NCBI GenBank assembly: GCA_947184155.2
Contig: CAMXCT020000891.1
Location: 472,501 to 536,500, forward strand
DNA length: 64,000 nt
Source of the DNA: Cladocopium goreaui
Lineage: Eukaryota; Sar; Dinophyceae; Suessiales; Symbiodiniaceae
Direction: 5' to 3'
Under the pieces are notes generated by a model. The model worked only from the letters and a program-made list of their open reading frames with translations, made no database searches and was not told the origin of the DNA. Shown here one piece after another: positions 10,778-22,109 of this stretch. The stretch's first letter is position 1, and each line of letters starts with the position of its first letter. Position numbers and translations under genes: made by a program.

Positions 10778-11019
10778 GTGTAGCTTGGGGTTGTGTAACT
10801 TTTCATGGCACTTGGAAGTGCAGTTCCAGTTGTATTTATACATTGTAAATGAGTATATACATAATTATACATGAATATTACTCACCAGGGTTATTAATCA
10901 GTTATTAAATGGAATGATCCTCCAAATAGGTTCCACAAATAAGCGGCTTATATAATCATAGTTGTAGGGATTATATCCCAACTTTGGGGTGTTTACCTTC
11001 CATGATAGCCACGCAAGTT

Positions 11020-11466
11020 TCACCTCAACTGTAGCCTCCGAGTAGGCTGGGTCCACGACGAAACAATGGTCATTTCAGGATCCGATTTATTGGAGGTACT
11101 GTACCATATATATATATAAGGCCATATGTTGTGGGGATATTCCCTGAAATTTAGCCCTGAAAAATAGGCCTTATGGTAAGTACCTCCAATACATCGGAAA
11201 TCCCACTTGTTAATCTGTGTATTGACCATTCCATTCAAGGGGTGCTCATTTTTGACACATACTATACCACAAGAGCCCTGGAAAACCCAGCATGGACATG
11301 CATGGACCCACCTTGTATGTAGTGTGAAAGATGATCTTTCCAGAGAAGCTGCCATGAGATCCAAGTCAGAAGCTTGAGGCAGCGTCTGATCAATTGTCAC
11401 AGCTATATTTGAAAACATGATGTCCAGGACCACGTCATGATTCGCAATTTCGATAGAAGAACCCAT
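11020..11466 (-). CDS. Weak minus-strand frame, partly MITE-derived
   Basis: A 148-codon frame. The N-terminal part (11280-11466, starting MGSSIEIANHDVVLDIMFSN) is protein-like. The C-terminal third lies inside the small inverted-repeat element at 11086-11187, so the whole is unlikely to be a gene. The opposite strand is also open for 20-odd codons. Confidence 0.2.
   Translation of the reverse strand: MGSSIEIANHDVVLDIMFSNIAVTIDQTLPQASDLDLMAASLERSSFTLHTRWVHACPCWVFQGSCGIVCVKNEHPLNGMVNTQINKWDFRCIGGTYHKAYFSGLNFREYPHNIWPYIYIWYSTSNKSDPEMTIVSSWTQPTRRLQLR
11086..11187. mobile_element. MITE, TTGGAGGTAC family
   Basis: Ends ATTGGAGGTACTGTACC and TAAGTACCTCCAAT are inverted. Internal GGGGATATTCCCTGAAATTTA is shared with a second copy at about 27520-27629. 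Confidence 0.6.
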
Positions 11467-11593
11467 GGAAAATGAACGCCCTGTTAAATCTGTGTCGATC
11501 GAATATGGATGATAACTATTTGTTTGTCAATAGATTTTGTTCTTGTGACTTATCACTATTTTAGGCTCAAGTTTTACCAACTGTTGATCCGTT

Positions 11594-11809
11594 TTGGGGC
11601 TTGCTACAGTTTGTTTCTTGTTTCAACACATCTTTTCTGGTGAAATCGATGTTCGTCCACTTCGCTCAGGTCTCCTAGCACGAGCTGATGCCTCAGTTGT
11701 GGGTGAACAAAGAACAGCGAATCCTCATGTTTGGCTAAATGGGGATTTCCTAAAATGGAGGTACCCCAAGCTCGCTGGATGGTTTATTTCATGGAAAGAC
11801 CCAATCTAA
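11594..11809 (+). CDS. Weak exon-like frame
   Basis: A 71-codon frame reading GEIDVRPLRSGLLARADASV in its centre. The right end, from about 11740, overlaps a repeat shared with 25603 and 43938 (TTCCTAAAATGGRGGTACCC), so only 11640-11720 could be coding. Another frame after the acceptor CTATTTTAG at 11563 is also open. Unrecognised. Confidence 0.2.
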   Translation: MGLATVCFLFQHIFSGEIDVRPLRSGLLARADASVVGEQRTANPHVWLNGDFLKWRYPKLAGWFISWKDPI

Positions 11810-12255
11810 AATAGATGATTTGGGGGTTCCCCTATTTTAGGAAACTTCAAATGTTCCTATGGTTTGTGCTGGTATTAATTCAGCATTGGTAGGAACTTCC
11901 TAGTCTCATCCAGTATTTTTGTTGGTATAAATGGGATTATTTGCTAACAGCTTAACCAACTGCAAGGTCATTCTCCGAGATTGGCATTTTTTTTGCTGGT
12001 ATAATTTCCATGTGGTTTATCTAAGATTATTGTAATCCACTGGATAAATCCCATGTTCTTTATACCTCAATGGGATAATTATTCACATGTATGATCTATA
12101 TGGAGATTTCAAGAATACGTATACATCAGTATACATCAATGATTTCAGATATACCGCAATCCGGTTACTTTTTTTTTGCATGGATCATACAAGGTGAGGC
12201 CTCCAAGTTGTAAGTTGATTTCTAAACCCTATGAAAACTATAGGTGCAATTGTAT

Positions 12256-12363
12256 CTGGTTGGTGGTTTGGAACATGAATTTTATTTTTTCATATATTGG
12301 GAATGTCATCATCCCAACTGACGAACTCATATTTTTCAGAGGGGTGGCTTAACCACCAACCAG
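12256..12363. mobile_element. MITE, CTGGTTGGTGGTTT family
   Basis: Inverted ends CTGGTTGGTGGTTT / AACCACCAACCAG, with a further near-palindrome CAATTGTAT / GTATACAATTG outside them. Confidence 0.75.
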
Positions 12364-12461
12364 GTATACAATTGTCATAGATCCTAGTTATTGGAGTTAT
12401 GTTCACCAACTTGGCTCTTTTAAGGGCGCCAAAAAAATCCAAAAAAACTGTTTCACCCTCA

Positions 12462-12537
12462 ATGGCCGAGCGCCGCAAAAAACGAGGCGGCCTCAACGTT
12501 CCGATCTTCAGCCCGGAGTGCCTGGGACTGATGAGAT
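12462..12537 (+). CDS. Start-codon exon candidate, MAERRKKRGG protein
   Basis: ATG in context TCAATGG opens MAERRKKRGGLNVPIFSPEC and then LGLM. About 77% of codons end in G or C in a window averaging far lower, which favours real coding. The basic N-terminus may bind nucleic acid or be a localisation signal (inference). The exon end is unclear: no GT donor follows, and a GA donor at ATGA/GATTTT is possible. Unrecognised. Confidence 0.4.
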
Positions 12538-12558
12538 TTTTCATGAACATTCATATTT

Positions 12559-12648
12559 CCCATAGGATCCATGTATGGTATATATGCTAACATTTGGGGT
12601 ATATTGATGGTAAATGTTAGCATATATAGCATACATGGATCCTATGGG
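12559..12648. mobile_element. MITE, CCCATAGGATCCATG family
   Basis: Nearly perfect hairpin, CCCATAGGATCCATGTATG against its inverse. It is flanked by TTT on both sides, a possible 3 bp target duplication. Sister copies: 23831, 29032, 39469, 40004. Confidence 0.8.
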
Positions 12649-12897
12649 TTTTATAAATGACAGTGGAATATCATGGGATGAAATATAGCCTTAATGGGAT
12701 TTTAATGGATTTTATATCCAGTGAACTGTGGAATATCATGAGATTTTTTTTTCCGACTCGGACGTAAAAAAAACCCTCTACCGGTCTGGTGCGAAAGGCC
12801 ATGTTTTTTTCCATGGGGTGTCGGGGATGTCATGGGATACTCGAATGGAAAAAAATGACCAATTCACGATGGAATTCACGATGGAAGCAAAACCCGG

Positions 12898-13007
12898 CCT
12901 GGTAAACGTTTACAAAAAGCTATTGAAATGGCCCAATCGAAATAGTGGATTTACCCACTAAAAATGGTGGATCTTTCCATAGTTATGTGACAGTTTACCA
13001 GAGGGAA
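12898..13007. mobile_element. CCCTCTGGT MITE copy
   Basis: Diverged left end CCGGCCTGGTAAACG, right end GTTTACCAGAGGG, with the usual inverted arms. Confidence 0.55.
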
Positions 13008-13084
13008 CCCAATTCACTATGGATATGACCAACAATTTAAGGGTTCAGTCATTGGGGAGGTTTTCTAATGGGGTTTCCCACATT

Positions 13085-13205
13085 ACTCTCTGGTAAACTG
13101 GTAAACTAACAGTTTGCGAACTGGAAAATCATCATGCTATTAATGGGTAAATCAACGAACTCAATGGCTATTTTCAATAGCAAACTGTAACAAATCACCA
13201 GAGGG
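13085..13205. mobile_element. CCCTCTGGT MITE copy
   Basis: Left end CTCTCTGGTAAAC, right end CACCAGAGGG. Confidence 0.65.
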
Positions 13206-13929
13206 TAAACTAATTTAATGAACTGCATTGAGATGTACGTATAAGTTCATCTCTTTATACCCCAACTAGAAAAGTGGAATATAATGGTGATTTCCATGGG
13301 ATTTGTTTTCGAATGTAATGGGATGTAATGGGGATATTTAAGGGGTATGTGGGATATGATGGGAATAAAACCACACATGGGTACATAATTTGATATAATT
13401 TGATTTAATTTGATATAGTTTGATACAACCAACTTGATATGATCTTTGGGTATATCTGGAAATGTGATGTACTCATCAAATCATGGCCATTTGACGAGGG
13501 AAAATGATGATGACCCAGTTGGTAGTTGAAGATTTGAGTGTTCCGGTCCATTAAGGTTCCTCAAATTAGGTTTACCATGGTATACCATAACCTGACTAAA
13601 ATACCTCACACATATACGGTAGGTATATATGTAAGGACATGTTACCTCCATTGTAGATACCGACAATGTTCACTGATATGATTATGTGTAAGTTCCTACA
13701 CGGTAGTAATTATCAGATATCTCAGATATCTCAGATATCTCCAGTTTGGTTGCATTCAAAAGTTGCCATCCTGGGTCAAATGTTCAAATCCGAGGGATCA
13801 GAGATAACTTAGTAACTTAGTTACTATAGCAACTTCAGGTATTCAAAATCCACGTATTTTAGGTGATCAATTGGCCATGTTTCGTAGGAACCATCGGATG
13901 AGTTCCGTCCAAAAGCAGCGTTCTCGCAG

Positions 13930-14030
13930 GCGGCGTGTCATCGAGCGCAAGGGCATGCGGGGGGCGCAAACTCATCGAGGCTGGGCTGTTTCGGGCTGTG
14001 CGACATGACCGGAGAGTTGACAGAAACGTC
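13930..14030 (+). CDS. Exon candidate, unrecognised
   Basis: GC-rich island after acceptor TTCTCGCAG, ending at donor CGTC/GTGATT. Two frames are open with similar GC3. One, needing one base from upstream, contains KLIEAGLFRAVRHDRR. The other, in phase 0, contains GLCDMTGELTET. The first looks more like folded protein. It may follow the 12462 exon. The donor-side sequence CAGAAACGTCGTGA is repeated at 14320, after an intervening MITE. Confidence 0.4.
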
Positions 14031-14127
14031 GTGATTTAATGGTGATTTAACCACTAGGAAAATGGTGATTTAATGGTTAACAATGGTGAAGAATGGGATG
14101 ATAATAGGATGATAATGTATTGATATA

Positions 14128-14246
14128 CCCTCTGGTTATGACTAACAGTTCGCCATGGTATAGATGGCCCATAGAAATAGATGGTTTACCGTTCTTAATA
14201 GCATGGTGGATCTTTCCATGGCGAACTGTTAGTCATAACCAGAGGG
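14128..14246. mobile_element. CCCTCTGGT MITE copy (intact)
   Basis: CCCTCTGGTTATGACTAACA against its near-perfect inverse, flanked by TA on both sides. The whole copy folds back. Confidence 0.85.
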
Positions 14247-14661
14247 TACCAGAAATGGGCGAGATATTTTACCAGCAGAAATGGATGCGAGATTTGTCCA
14301 ACAGATATAGGGTTCAACCAACAGAAACGTCGTGAGTTTCCAGCTGCAAAAGATCCGAACATTGAATAATGAAGGAGTGAATCCCTCTGATGATCCATCT
14401 TTGAAAGGAAATGCAAATGTGACCAATAGAGTCAATAGAGATATGAGCCAAAAATATCCAAAAATGTTGAGAATGGGCCAACCAATTAAGAATGGAGGCT
14501 TCACAAACAAGACTTGGGAATACTACCATGACCTACAATATGTTTTATTATGTTTTCAGGATTTGTTTTGTGATTGTTTTCATTGAAAATGGCAGGTACC
14601 AACGCCTCACAAATGGTACATTGTACATGCTGAATGAAAATTTTGGTGTGATTCTTGATTA

Positions 14662-14772
14662 CCCTCTGGTAAACTGTCACATAACTATGGAAAGATCCAC
14701 CATGCTATTCATGGGAAAATCCACTATTTCTATGGCCATGTTCAATAGCTATTTTGACATAACCAGGCCGGG
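14662..14772. mobile_element. CCCTCTGGT MITE copy
   Basis: Left end intact; right end drifted to ACCAGGCCGGG. Confidence 0.65.
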
Positions 14773-15116
14773 TATGGATCAATCAGCAGATCAATCCATC
14801 GATCGATCCCTTCCCCTAATATGAAATGATTCATACCCCCGGCTGGCCGAAGCTCAGCTGGTTCATGTTGAATTATTGTGATTTTTTCTATGGCATAAAA
14901 ACATGAAGTGGCTAAATTGAGTTTCTGACTCAAAATTATCCCGGAATTATCCATTGGTTGCTAATAAATCTAATAATTTTATATAATCTTCCCTATGAAA
15001 ACAGCCATATATCCCCCTTGGAATTTCCTCTACGAAATGGTTGGGGTTAACCCCCAGAAACGCTACCATAATTATGATATAGGCATTGTTTAAAGCTATT
15101 TTGAAGGGGTTGGGTG

Positions 15117-16075
15117 CTACCATAATGTAGAGCAACACATGTTAATAAACCAATATGTAGTGACCTTGGTTTTTAAAAAGTGCCCATTCAGTTTTGGCCA
15201 AGAAAAATCAAAACCTAATTGTAGACTTTGTTGGTGGCTTGGTGCTGGTTTCCAAGAAAACTGAAAAACCAATTTGTAGCGATTTGGTGTGCTCAAGGTG
15301 CCAAGTTCTGATTTGCAAGAAAAACACAAAACCAATTTGTAGTCATTTTCGGTGTTCAGTGCTGATTTTCAAGAAAATTGCAGAACCAATCTGTAGTGAC
15401 CTTGGTTTCTGATGGTTTCTGAAAAAGGTTGGTTCAAGTTTTTTAAACAGATTGAAAACCAAACTGTAGATTCTTTGGGGGAGTCAGTGCTGATTTCCAA
15501 GAAAAAATCAACACCAATCTGTAGTCATTTTCGGTGTTCATGAGTGGCCTGTGCTGATTTCCAAGAAAATTACAGAACCAATCTGTAGTGACTTTGTGTT
15601 CTCATTTTTGATAAGTGCTGATTTCCAAGACAACTTCAGGTAGGTTTGTATTTACAGAAAGGTGTTGTTTTTTTTGGAAATTTCACAAATGGGTTTATAT
15701 CATGAACAACTTTACAAAATGGGTTTGTTTTCTTTTTCAGGAAAAAATGAAAAAACACCTGAACAACTTTTAGGAACACTACAAAATGGTTTTGAATATG
15801 CGCAGGTTGGGGTTGGCTTTACAAAATGGTTTAGTTATTTTTCCAAAAACAACGAACAAATCTACAAAATGGTTTGTAGTTTGTTTTAGAAAATGCTAAC
15901 TCATTGATTCAAAGATGATTGAGCCTTACAGAAATGGTTTACAAAATTCCTGGAAATCTGAAGTTAGCTCTACAAAATGGTTTGTAACATATTTGCTACA
16001 ACATGGTTTCGATTTGTTTTTCCTCAAAACACATGTCAAAACCATTTTTGTAGGGATTCTCCATCCATTCTGTAG
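15117..16075. mobile_element. Inverted motif-array element (TGTAG type)
   Basis: The left half holds eight copies of a motif like ACCAATYTGTAG (for example near 15151, 15267, 15328, 15381, 15511, 15576), about 60 bases apart. Each sits near GCTGATTTCCAAGAAAA. The right half holds about seven copies of the inverse, CTACAAAATGGTTT (15713, 15780, 15820, 15861, 15972 and others). There is no credible protein. It resembles the element at 44290-45191, which has a clear target duplication; none was found here, so the ends are approximate. Confidence 0.55.
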
Positions 16076-16250
16076 TGGGGTTGGGTGCCTCTACGTTTTG
16101 GCTTCCCCAACCCACCCCCTGTAATTCGTTTCGGGGGATGGTTATTAATTAATGATTTATAGCTGGGAACATCGCGATTTAACGGGTGGATTGTGCAGCC
16201 GATTTTAGGTCTTGTGCGACCACTGAATGTTGTCCCATTCTTAGAGGTTA

Positions 16251-16351
16251 CCCTCTGGTGAACTAACATAGCAATGGAAAATGGCCCATTTTTAGTTGAT
16301 TTACCTATTAAAAATGGTGATTTTCCATAGTTATGTTGAATTACCAGAGGG
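16251..16351. mobile_element. CCCTCTGGT MITE copy (intact)
   Basis: TA-flanked, ends CCCTCTGGTGAAC and ATTACCAGAGGG. Confidence 0.8.
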
Positions 16352-17076
16352 TATCAGGTTTGAGCCATTTTGAAGGAGGATGCAATTTTCGATTGGTCAA
16401 ATCCCTGGTTCGCAAACACCGTATTTCTGTTGATCAAGCATCGTTCGGATGCATTTCAGTAGGGTTGGTGCAGTGGTAAAATTACTGTTCAGATCTGTTC
16501 AGAACGTTGTTCAATGGATTTTTTGTCCGCCCGTTCCATCCCATTTTTTACTGACCAAATCCATCCCATGGTATCTGAAATAGCGCCCTTTAAAACACGC
16601 CCATGTGGGCACTTCAAAAGGTGGTTCGAAATTGCCATCAGCTCCCATGGATCGAGTAGAAACCCCATTCAATGGATCAGTACAGCTGGAAATTCCGAGA
16701 AAAACCCCTCTTTTTTCACGTTGACATAGCTTAATGAACAGCTTACCCGGCTCATCTATAGATCATTTTCGGGAGAAAGACCTTTTTGTTCTCGAAAGAT
16801 CTGGATTTTCACGTTGACATCACGTTGACCCCTTGGAAGATGATCAGCCATATCTCATGGAGGTTTCCTATGGGAGAAAAAAAACAAATCATCCGAGTGG
16901 ATTGGTTTTTCACATGCTGACCGGTAAAAAAGCCCCAGATTTCATGGTTAAAATCTTTGGAAAATGCTATGGGAAAATGCTATGGTGTCCGCTTCAGGTT
17001 TTCCCTTGAACCAATCCACCCATGGTGACGACTGGAGATTCCTATTTGATTCAAAGCCTCCGTTTTTTTGTCCATA

Positions 17077-17210
17077 CTGCGGGTGGTTGCGAAATCCGAA
17101 TCACCAGTTGGTAGATGGTTTTTACATCCCACGAGAATCCCATGATAAACCAGTGTTTCATGGGAATCCCAATACTGACCAACTGGTGATTCGGAATTCT
17201 CCCATCCACA
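17077..17210. mobile_element. MITE, ACTGTGGATGG family
   Basis: Ends TACTGCGGGTGG and CCATCCACAGTG with an inner inverted pair ATCACCAGTTGG / CCAACTGGTGATTCGG. Sister copies: 23119, 25301, 58546. A 131-codon frame across it is therefore not called. Confidence 0.65.
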
Positions 17211-17345
17211 GTGTGTTTTGTCATCCCAATATATCCCACAGTCTTCCCGTTAAACCCTATACATTGATGATATCAACATGGTCTAATGATTTGGATGATT
17301 TTGGAAACTTCCAAATATCTGTTTCACCCACATATCACATGTATC

Positions 17346-17456
17346 TGGGTAAATTATAACGACCTCACTGCGACCTCACTGGAATCATGGTTAGCCAGGG
17401 GAAAATGGATGAAAATGGCCTTCATTCAGGTTAGTGAAATATCATAATTTATCCAG
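17346..17456. mobile_element. MITE, CTGGGTAAATTATAACG family
   Basis: Ends CTGGGTAAATTATAACGACC and ATAATTTATCCAG. A second copy is at 58047-58163 and a partial one near 39398. Confidence 0.65.
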
Positions 17457-17806
17457 ATTTATGTACGTTTATTTTCTATAGAAAATCCATGAAAGTCCAT
17501 ATCTCACGTATGTATGTTCCAAGGGATTTTCCCACGGTGACTTGGGGATTCCAGAACAACCCCCTTCCTAGTATTAAGCACCCCCCCAAGCGAAACCATA
17601 GTTTAGTGGGGAAATTCCACATGATTGGGATTTTTTGTTGCGGGGGTGTAATGAATAAAGGGGGATGGGATTAATTAAATGAGTTAAGATGAGTTATAGA
17701 TGAGTTAAGTAGGCTTAGTTCACTTAACTGGACTTACAATAAACTTATCCATTTCTTATGCCCATCAGGGCATGTAGATCCCAATATCATCCCAGTGGTT
17801 TTGCAG

Positions 17807-17870
17807 ATCCCCCTGTCGCCAGTCAGCCGCCCATGGCGGCTGATCTGGGCTTCTTGACCGAGATCGGATG
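17807..17870 (+). CDS. Exon candidate, unrecognised
   Basis: Acceptor TGGTTTTGCAG, donor GGATG/GTGATT. Only one of three frames is open, reading PPVASQPPMAADLGFLTEIG. It takes one base from upstream and leaves two. Most codons end in G or C. Confidence 0.5.
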
Positions 17871-18283
17871 GTGATTTCATGGGGATTAGCAAGGCAAGAT
17901 ATAGGATTTAGATGGATTTAATGGGATAGAAGGTGATTAACCAACCATGAAGATCCATGAAGTATATGGACTTCAATCATCTGAAAAATAACTTCAATAT
18001 ATGATAATATATATATACATATATATATAGTTAACCAACTTCTATGATTTGACTATGGATCCCTTTTTGGATGCTGTTGTTTATAGGAAATAAATGGAAA
18101 TAATAACATGAAATAACCAGCCAGGATATGGAATTAATGGGATTTAATGGAATATCATGGGGAACATATTATTCCAGTGGATATCAGACAAACCCAAATG
18201 TTTGCAGTAACAGGGTAATGTCAAGCCGTGATTCGTAAACCACCAGTTTATCAATAAGGGGGTACCAATTTTGACAGTAATTC

Positions 18284-18499
18284 ATGACCAATATTCCAAT
18301 AGGCAGGCAACATAGGCAACCCCCTCTAAGTAAAAGTATAAGAGTTTATCAAGCCGGGGTTCACCCCAAATTCCGAGGTATGCTGCATGGTTGGAGAGAC
18401 CCAGTTGCCCTTCCTGTACGAACATTTGTAAATACCTTGAGATACGCCTTGATACATGGTTGCCTGGAATTATTGGCCCAATTGTGCGGTCATGTTTAG
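18284..18499 (+). CDS. Weak open frame
   Basis: A 71-codon frame with protein-like text (GWRDPVALPVRTFVNTLRYA) and a hydrophobic end. A second overlapping frame (18391-18717) is open for 108 codons, so the signal is not specific. Base composition does not stand out and splice signals are absent. Confidence 0.2.
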   Translation: MTNIPIGRQHRQPPLSKSIRVYQAGVHPKFRGMLHGWRDPVALPVRTFVNTLRYALIHGCLELLAQLCGHV

Positions 18500-19192
18500 A
18501 CGTTTCAGCTACAGGTAGAAAAAATCAACGGCTAATGGACCTGGCGACCATTTTGAGAATCTTCTGTACGTCAACATTAAGAAAGCTCTATAATACTGTT
18601 CATTACTGTTCTATACTGCTGCTTGAAATCTCATGTGTGCTGGTGAGTTTCTCATTCTCCCATTTCTTGTACGGGAATATCTGGTTTTTGCCCCATGATC
18701 GCTTTTTTCTTATGTAGTGAAATTTCCATGTTGGTTACAAAAAAAACAAATCCAGGCGAACTCCTCTTCTTACAATGTCAAACCTGGATCAACCCAGGTT
18801 GATTTCTTGCAGTTGTCCCCAAATCTGATGTCGTTGGCTCCTGAAACAGTACCTACAATTAATCCGGGGCTGACATAGACGAAAAAAACATTGCTCAAGA
18901 AACAGCAACGCTATGCACAAGTTTTTCCATGTAGCAACCCCCCAAAAAGATCCAAAAAGATAGAAAAGTGACAAACCTGAAAATTTGTATCAAAGATCAT
19001 TGAAGCATGAAGCCACCTCCTCGAAACACACTCTTCGGCATCGTTTTCGGGATGGTTTCCATCAAAAAATACTCAAAAAATCCCTTTGATATCATTCCAG
19101 ATTCTGATTCTAACTTCCCAGGTTTTTTTCCCTTTTGGTGCCATTTCGGTCACCCGAAAAAAATCACAAGGGGCGCGTGCTGTTTTTTTCAG

Positions 19193-19251
19193 GTGGCATC
19201 TTCCGTGAGCCTGGTTGTGGCCTGGTCATGGATGCGCAGCCGCAGCGATAG
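19193..19251 (+). CDS. Exon candidate, unrecognised
   Basis: Acceptor TGTTTTTTTCAG is strong; donor is GATAG/GTTTTG. Phase 0 gives VASSVSLVVAWSWMRSRSD with about 74% GC3 and leaves two bases. A second frame (GIFREPGCGLVMDAQPQR then stop) is possible as a last exon. Confidence 0.45.
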
Positions 19252-19383
19252 GTTTTGATCCGATCCGATCCATCCATGGCCCTGGAGATTTTTTGTGGTG
19301 ATCTAACCACTAGGAAAATGGTGATTTAATGGTTCACAATGGGGAATAATGGGATGATAATAGGATGATAATGTATTGATCTA

Positions 19384-19500
19384 CCATCTGGTTATGACTA
19401 ACATAGCCATGGTATAGATGGTACATTCATATATATATATGGTTTACCCGTCTTAAAAATGGTGGATCTTTCCATGGCGAACTGTTAAATAACCAGAGGG
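19384..19500. mobile_element. CCCTCTGGT MITE copy
   Basis: Ends ACCATCTGGTTATG and AATAACCAGAGGG, with a short TA expansion inside. Confidence 0.75.
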
Positions 19501-19773
19501 TAAATGGGAATTTCATTTGGATTTTTCGTGGGATGGAAACCATGGTGATTTTTCAAAATGATCCATCCATGGGAGAAATCTTGGGGATTTCCAATTCCAT
19601 GGGGATTTTGTTGTTGGGGATTTCATGTGTTTGTAATGGGAGTAAACAAGGTACAATAGGGATTCAATGGGGATTTAATGTGGATGTTATGGGGATATAA
19701 TGGGGATTAGTGGGGATTAATGCCTCCAAAAAGATAGAATGGGTTTAATTGACTTCTATTTTAGTAGGAATTA

Positions 19774-20091
19774 ATGTTCTCTTCTATGTTTCTTGGGTTG
19801 CGACAAAGATGCTCATGTTTAACCAAATGTTTGGGAGGATTATTTCCAATGAATATGTTTCAGGGGGTTGAAACGACCAATCAGAAAATAGGAAGGTCAG
19901 CTATGATAGAAACATATTTGCAATTGGGTGTAAATGGGGAATTTTCCATAGATCAGATTTCCGGTAGATACAATTTCGCGGCGTGGCTACCAAGTGGAGA
20001 ACTCCCCAAAGGAAAAATGCCTATGCTTCGCAGTGCGTTGACATTCCACAGCCGAGGGATCTTGGATCGGGGGAGCTGTGTGCATGGTTGA
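19774..20091 (+). CDS. Open frame, 105 codons, unrecognised
   Basis: A non-repetitive frame with protein-like second half (ETYLQLGVNGEFSIDQISGR). It is AT-rich with low GC3, unlike the credible exons here, and has no matching splice sites, so it may be chance or an old gene remnant. Confidence 0.25.
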   Translation: MFSSMFLGLRQRCSCLTKCLGGLFPMNMFQGVETTNQKIGRSAMIETYLQLGVNGEFSIDQISGRYNFAAWLPSGELPKGKMPMLRSALTFHSRGILDRGSCVHG

Positions 20092-20250
20092 CTTCTTGAT
20101 CATGGTTACCAATCGGTTACCCATAGTGTCCCCAGTTTTGTTTGCAACATTCGAATGATGCGAGCAATGGCCAAAACTTCAAAACCATTGTTTGTAGCTT
20201 AGATATGTTCCATCTATCTATCTTGGTAAAGAGTATCTTCCATTGCTCAC

Positions 20251-20358
20251 CCAATTGCGGAGACCTCTAGCCTGCCAACCTGGATCCCGTCGATCAGAGC
20301 AGACACCTCGAGTTGATGATGTTGTCTTGGCCTTTGATTTTTGTTTGCGTTTCTGCCG
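20251..20358 (-). CDS. Minus-strand exon candidate
   Basis: On the complement it runs from acceptor TGTTTTGCAG to donor AATTGG/GTGAGC. The frame reads a Lys/Gln/His-rich start, then LEVSALIDGIQVGRLEVSAI, an internal near-repeat of LEVSA. It takes two bases from upstream and leaves two. Another frame (basic, Arg/Lys-rich) is also open. The clean GTGAGC donor favours the minus strand. Confidence 0.45.
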
Positions 20359-21418
20359 CTGCAAAACATGACCCCATGGTTACGAACGCCAACGAATGCA
20401 TCACGTTTTTGGATGTGTTCGGTGCCTAAGCCCGCAGTGCCGTGGCCAGTTTGAGTGGTTTTCATCTTGGGTTTGAACATTTAAGCGTGTTTAGATCTTC
20501 TCCGCGGGAAAGTGACCCCCATAAGAACAGCACAGTTGCACTGTTGGTGACCAGTGATATTTTGGACATCTTTGGACCCCAAATACATGATTATACGTGA
20601 TTATACAATATTATACATGCGCATTGTGTTCCAATGATTCCAATGTCATTGCGTGGAACAACTCACATACTCACCATCCTGGGATTGCAGACCTCAGTTT
20701 GAGTGGCAAAGCAACACATCCAGGTGGAACATATATACATATACTTAATATACTTATATATAGATATACAATGGGATTCAACCAGGGTATTCGTCTTGGT
20801 CGTTTTAAGCCGCACCCGATCATTCAGAAACGTTCTGTCAGAATCTAAGAGAACGAAGCCTCTTATCTTTGTTAAAATAATCCGTGTCAGTGGCGCCCAA
20901 AAAATCCTGTAGCTATGGCTGCTATGGCTCGTCATTTTTTTGTTCATCCGTACATGACATCAGCAGGCTGGCAATCCCTGCACCGGTGGCAGGTTTCTGG
21001 AACACTCAGCCGGAGCTATTGCTATGGGATTTTCCAGCAAGCCATGTTTGATTACCTGAGGCTAGTATATTATATATATATACTAATAGAGTATATCTAT
21101 AGTTATAGTTATCCCCAAAAACAATAGAATCCCAGTAACTATAACTATAACTATAGATATACTACTATATTCCCTCTCTAAATTACCATTATTTTAGTTG
21201 CTTTTATTCCCTCTCTTTTTGGGAAGAACTATACATTGCTAGACAAATGGCCTGCCATCACATGACTCCTTTGGACTCCTGGGAGGAGGCTGGCCATTGA
21301 AAATAAAAAGTTTGAGATCTAAAATGACTAGATTTGTTCCTTTGGCGCATTTTGAGCAATTTTTTTTCCGAATCCAAATCATATGGATTCATGAAACAAG
21401 TGTTTCACACCATGGCAA

Positions 21419-21466
21419 ATAAGTCAAATAAGTCAAATAAGTCAAATAAGTCAAATAAGTCAAATA
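21419..21466. repeat. AAGTCAAAT tandem repeat
   Basis: Five perfect copies of a 9-base unit. Confidence 0.9.
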
Positions 21467-21549
21467 TCATTCTTTGAGCTGGTGTTTTGCCTTAATAAGA
21501 CCATTTTGCAACTCGAGATTTGGACTTTTTGAAGTCTTGTTTCGGCGAC

Positions 21550-21629
21550 CGAAAAGGTCGTCACGTGCTGCCGTCGACCCCACGTGCTGGGCGACGGTCA
21601 GCAGGTTCCAAGTGGTCTGAGGGTGGATG
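21550..21629 (-). CDS. Minus-strand exon candidate
   Basis: On the complement, acceptor CAAAACTCACAG and donor TTTTCG/GTCGCC enclose a frame reading HPQTTWNLLTVAQHVGSTAA then RDDLF, with about 75% GC3. The plus strand is also open (LGDGQQVPSGLRVDA before GTGAGT), so strand is not certain. Confidence 0.4.
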
Positions 21630-21847
21630 CTGTGAGTTTTGGTGCAAATCATGCAGTTTTGGTTAACATTAACTCGGCCAAATATCACCAACATATACCA
21701 ATATATATATATGTGATAATAAACGGAAGTCATATATTTATATCATTGATCTTCAGTTGTTCCCCATGTTTTCCATATTTTTTAGTGCTGATGGACACAT
21801 TGGGCCTGATTTTTGAACACTCAACCTCGGAACATGACGGATAAATA

Positions 21848-21983
21848 CCCTCTGGTAACGCTATGGAAAATACCTTCTATAACTCTTATAATATATATAT
21901 ATATACATATATAAGCGGGAGTGCATGGGAAAATCAGCTATAACTGGGCCATTTTCCATGGCCATCTTGGTTTACTGGAGGTT
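21848..21983. mobile_element. CCCTCTGGT MITE copy, diverged
   Basis: Left end CCCTCTGGTAACG; right arm ends TTTACTGGAGG; TA expansion inside. Confidence 0.55.
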
Positions 21984-22109
21984 ATACTTGCATAATCTAT
22001 ACATTTCCCAAAAAAATCACCGCTAAGCGCGGAAGAAGTGGCATCACTTCCATCCCAAAGTTATGGTGAAGCCATGAACAGATGCCCTGTGAGTTTTAAA
22101 AGTTTGAGC

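Noticed and set aside
14332-14586. 84-codon plus frame
   Set aside because: AT-rich, no splice sites, ends in TTG-rich low-complexity sequence.
16964-17359. 131-codon plus frame
   Set aside because: Runs through two MITEs; no coding bias outside them.
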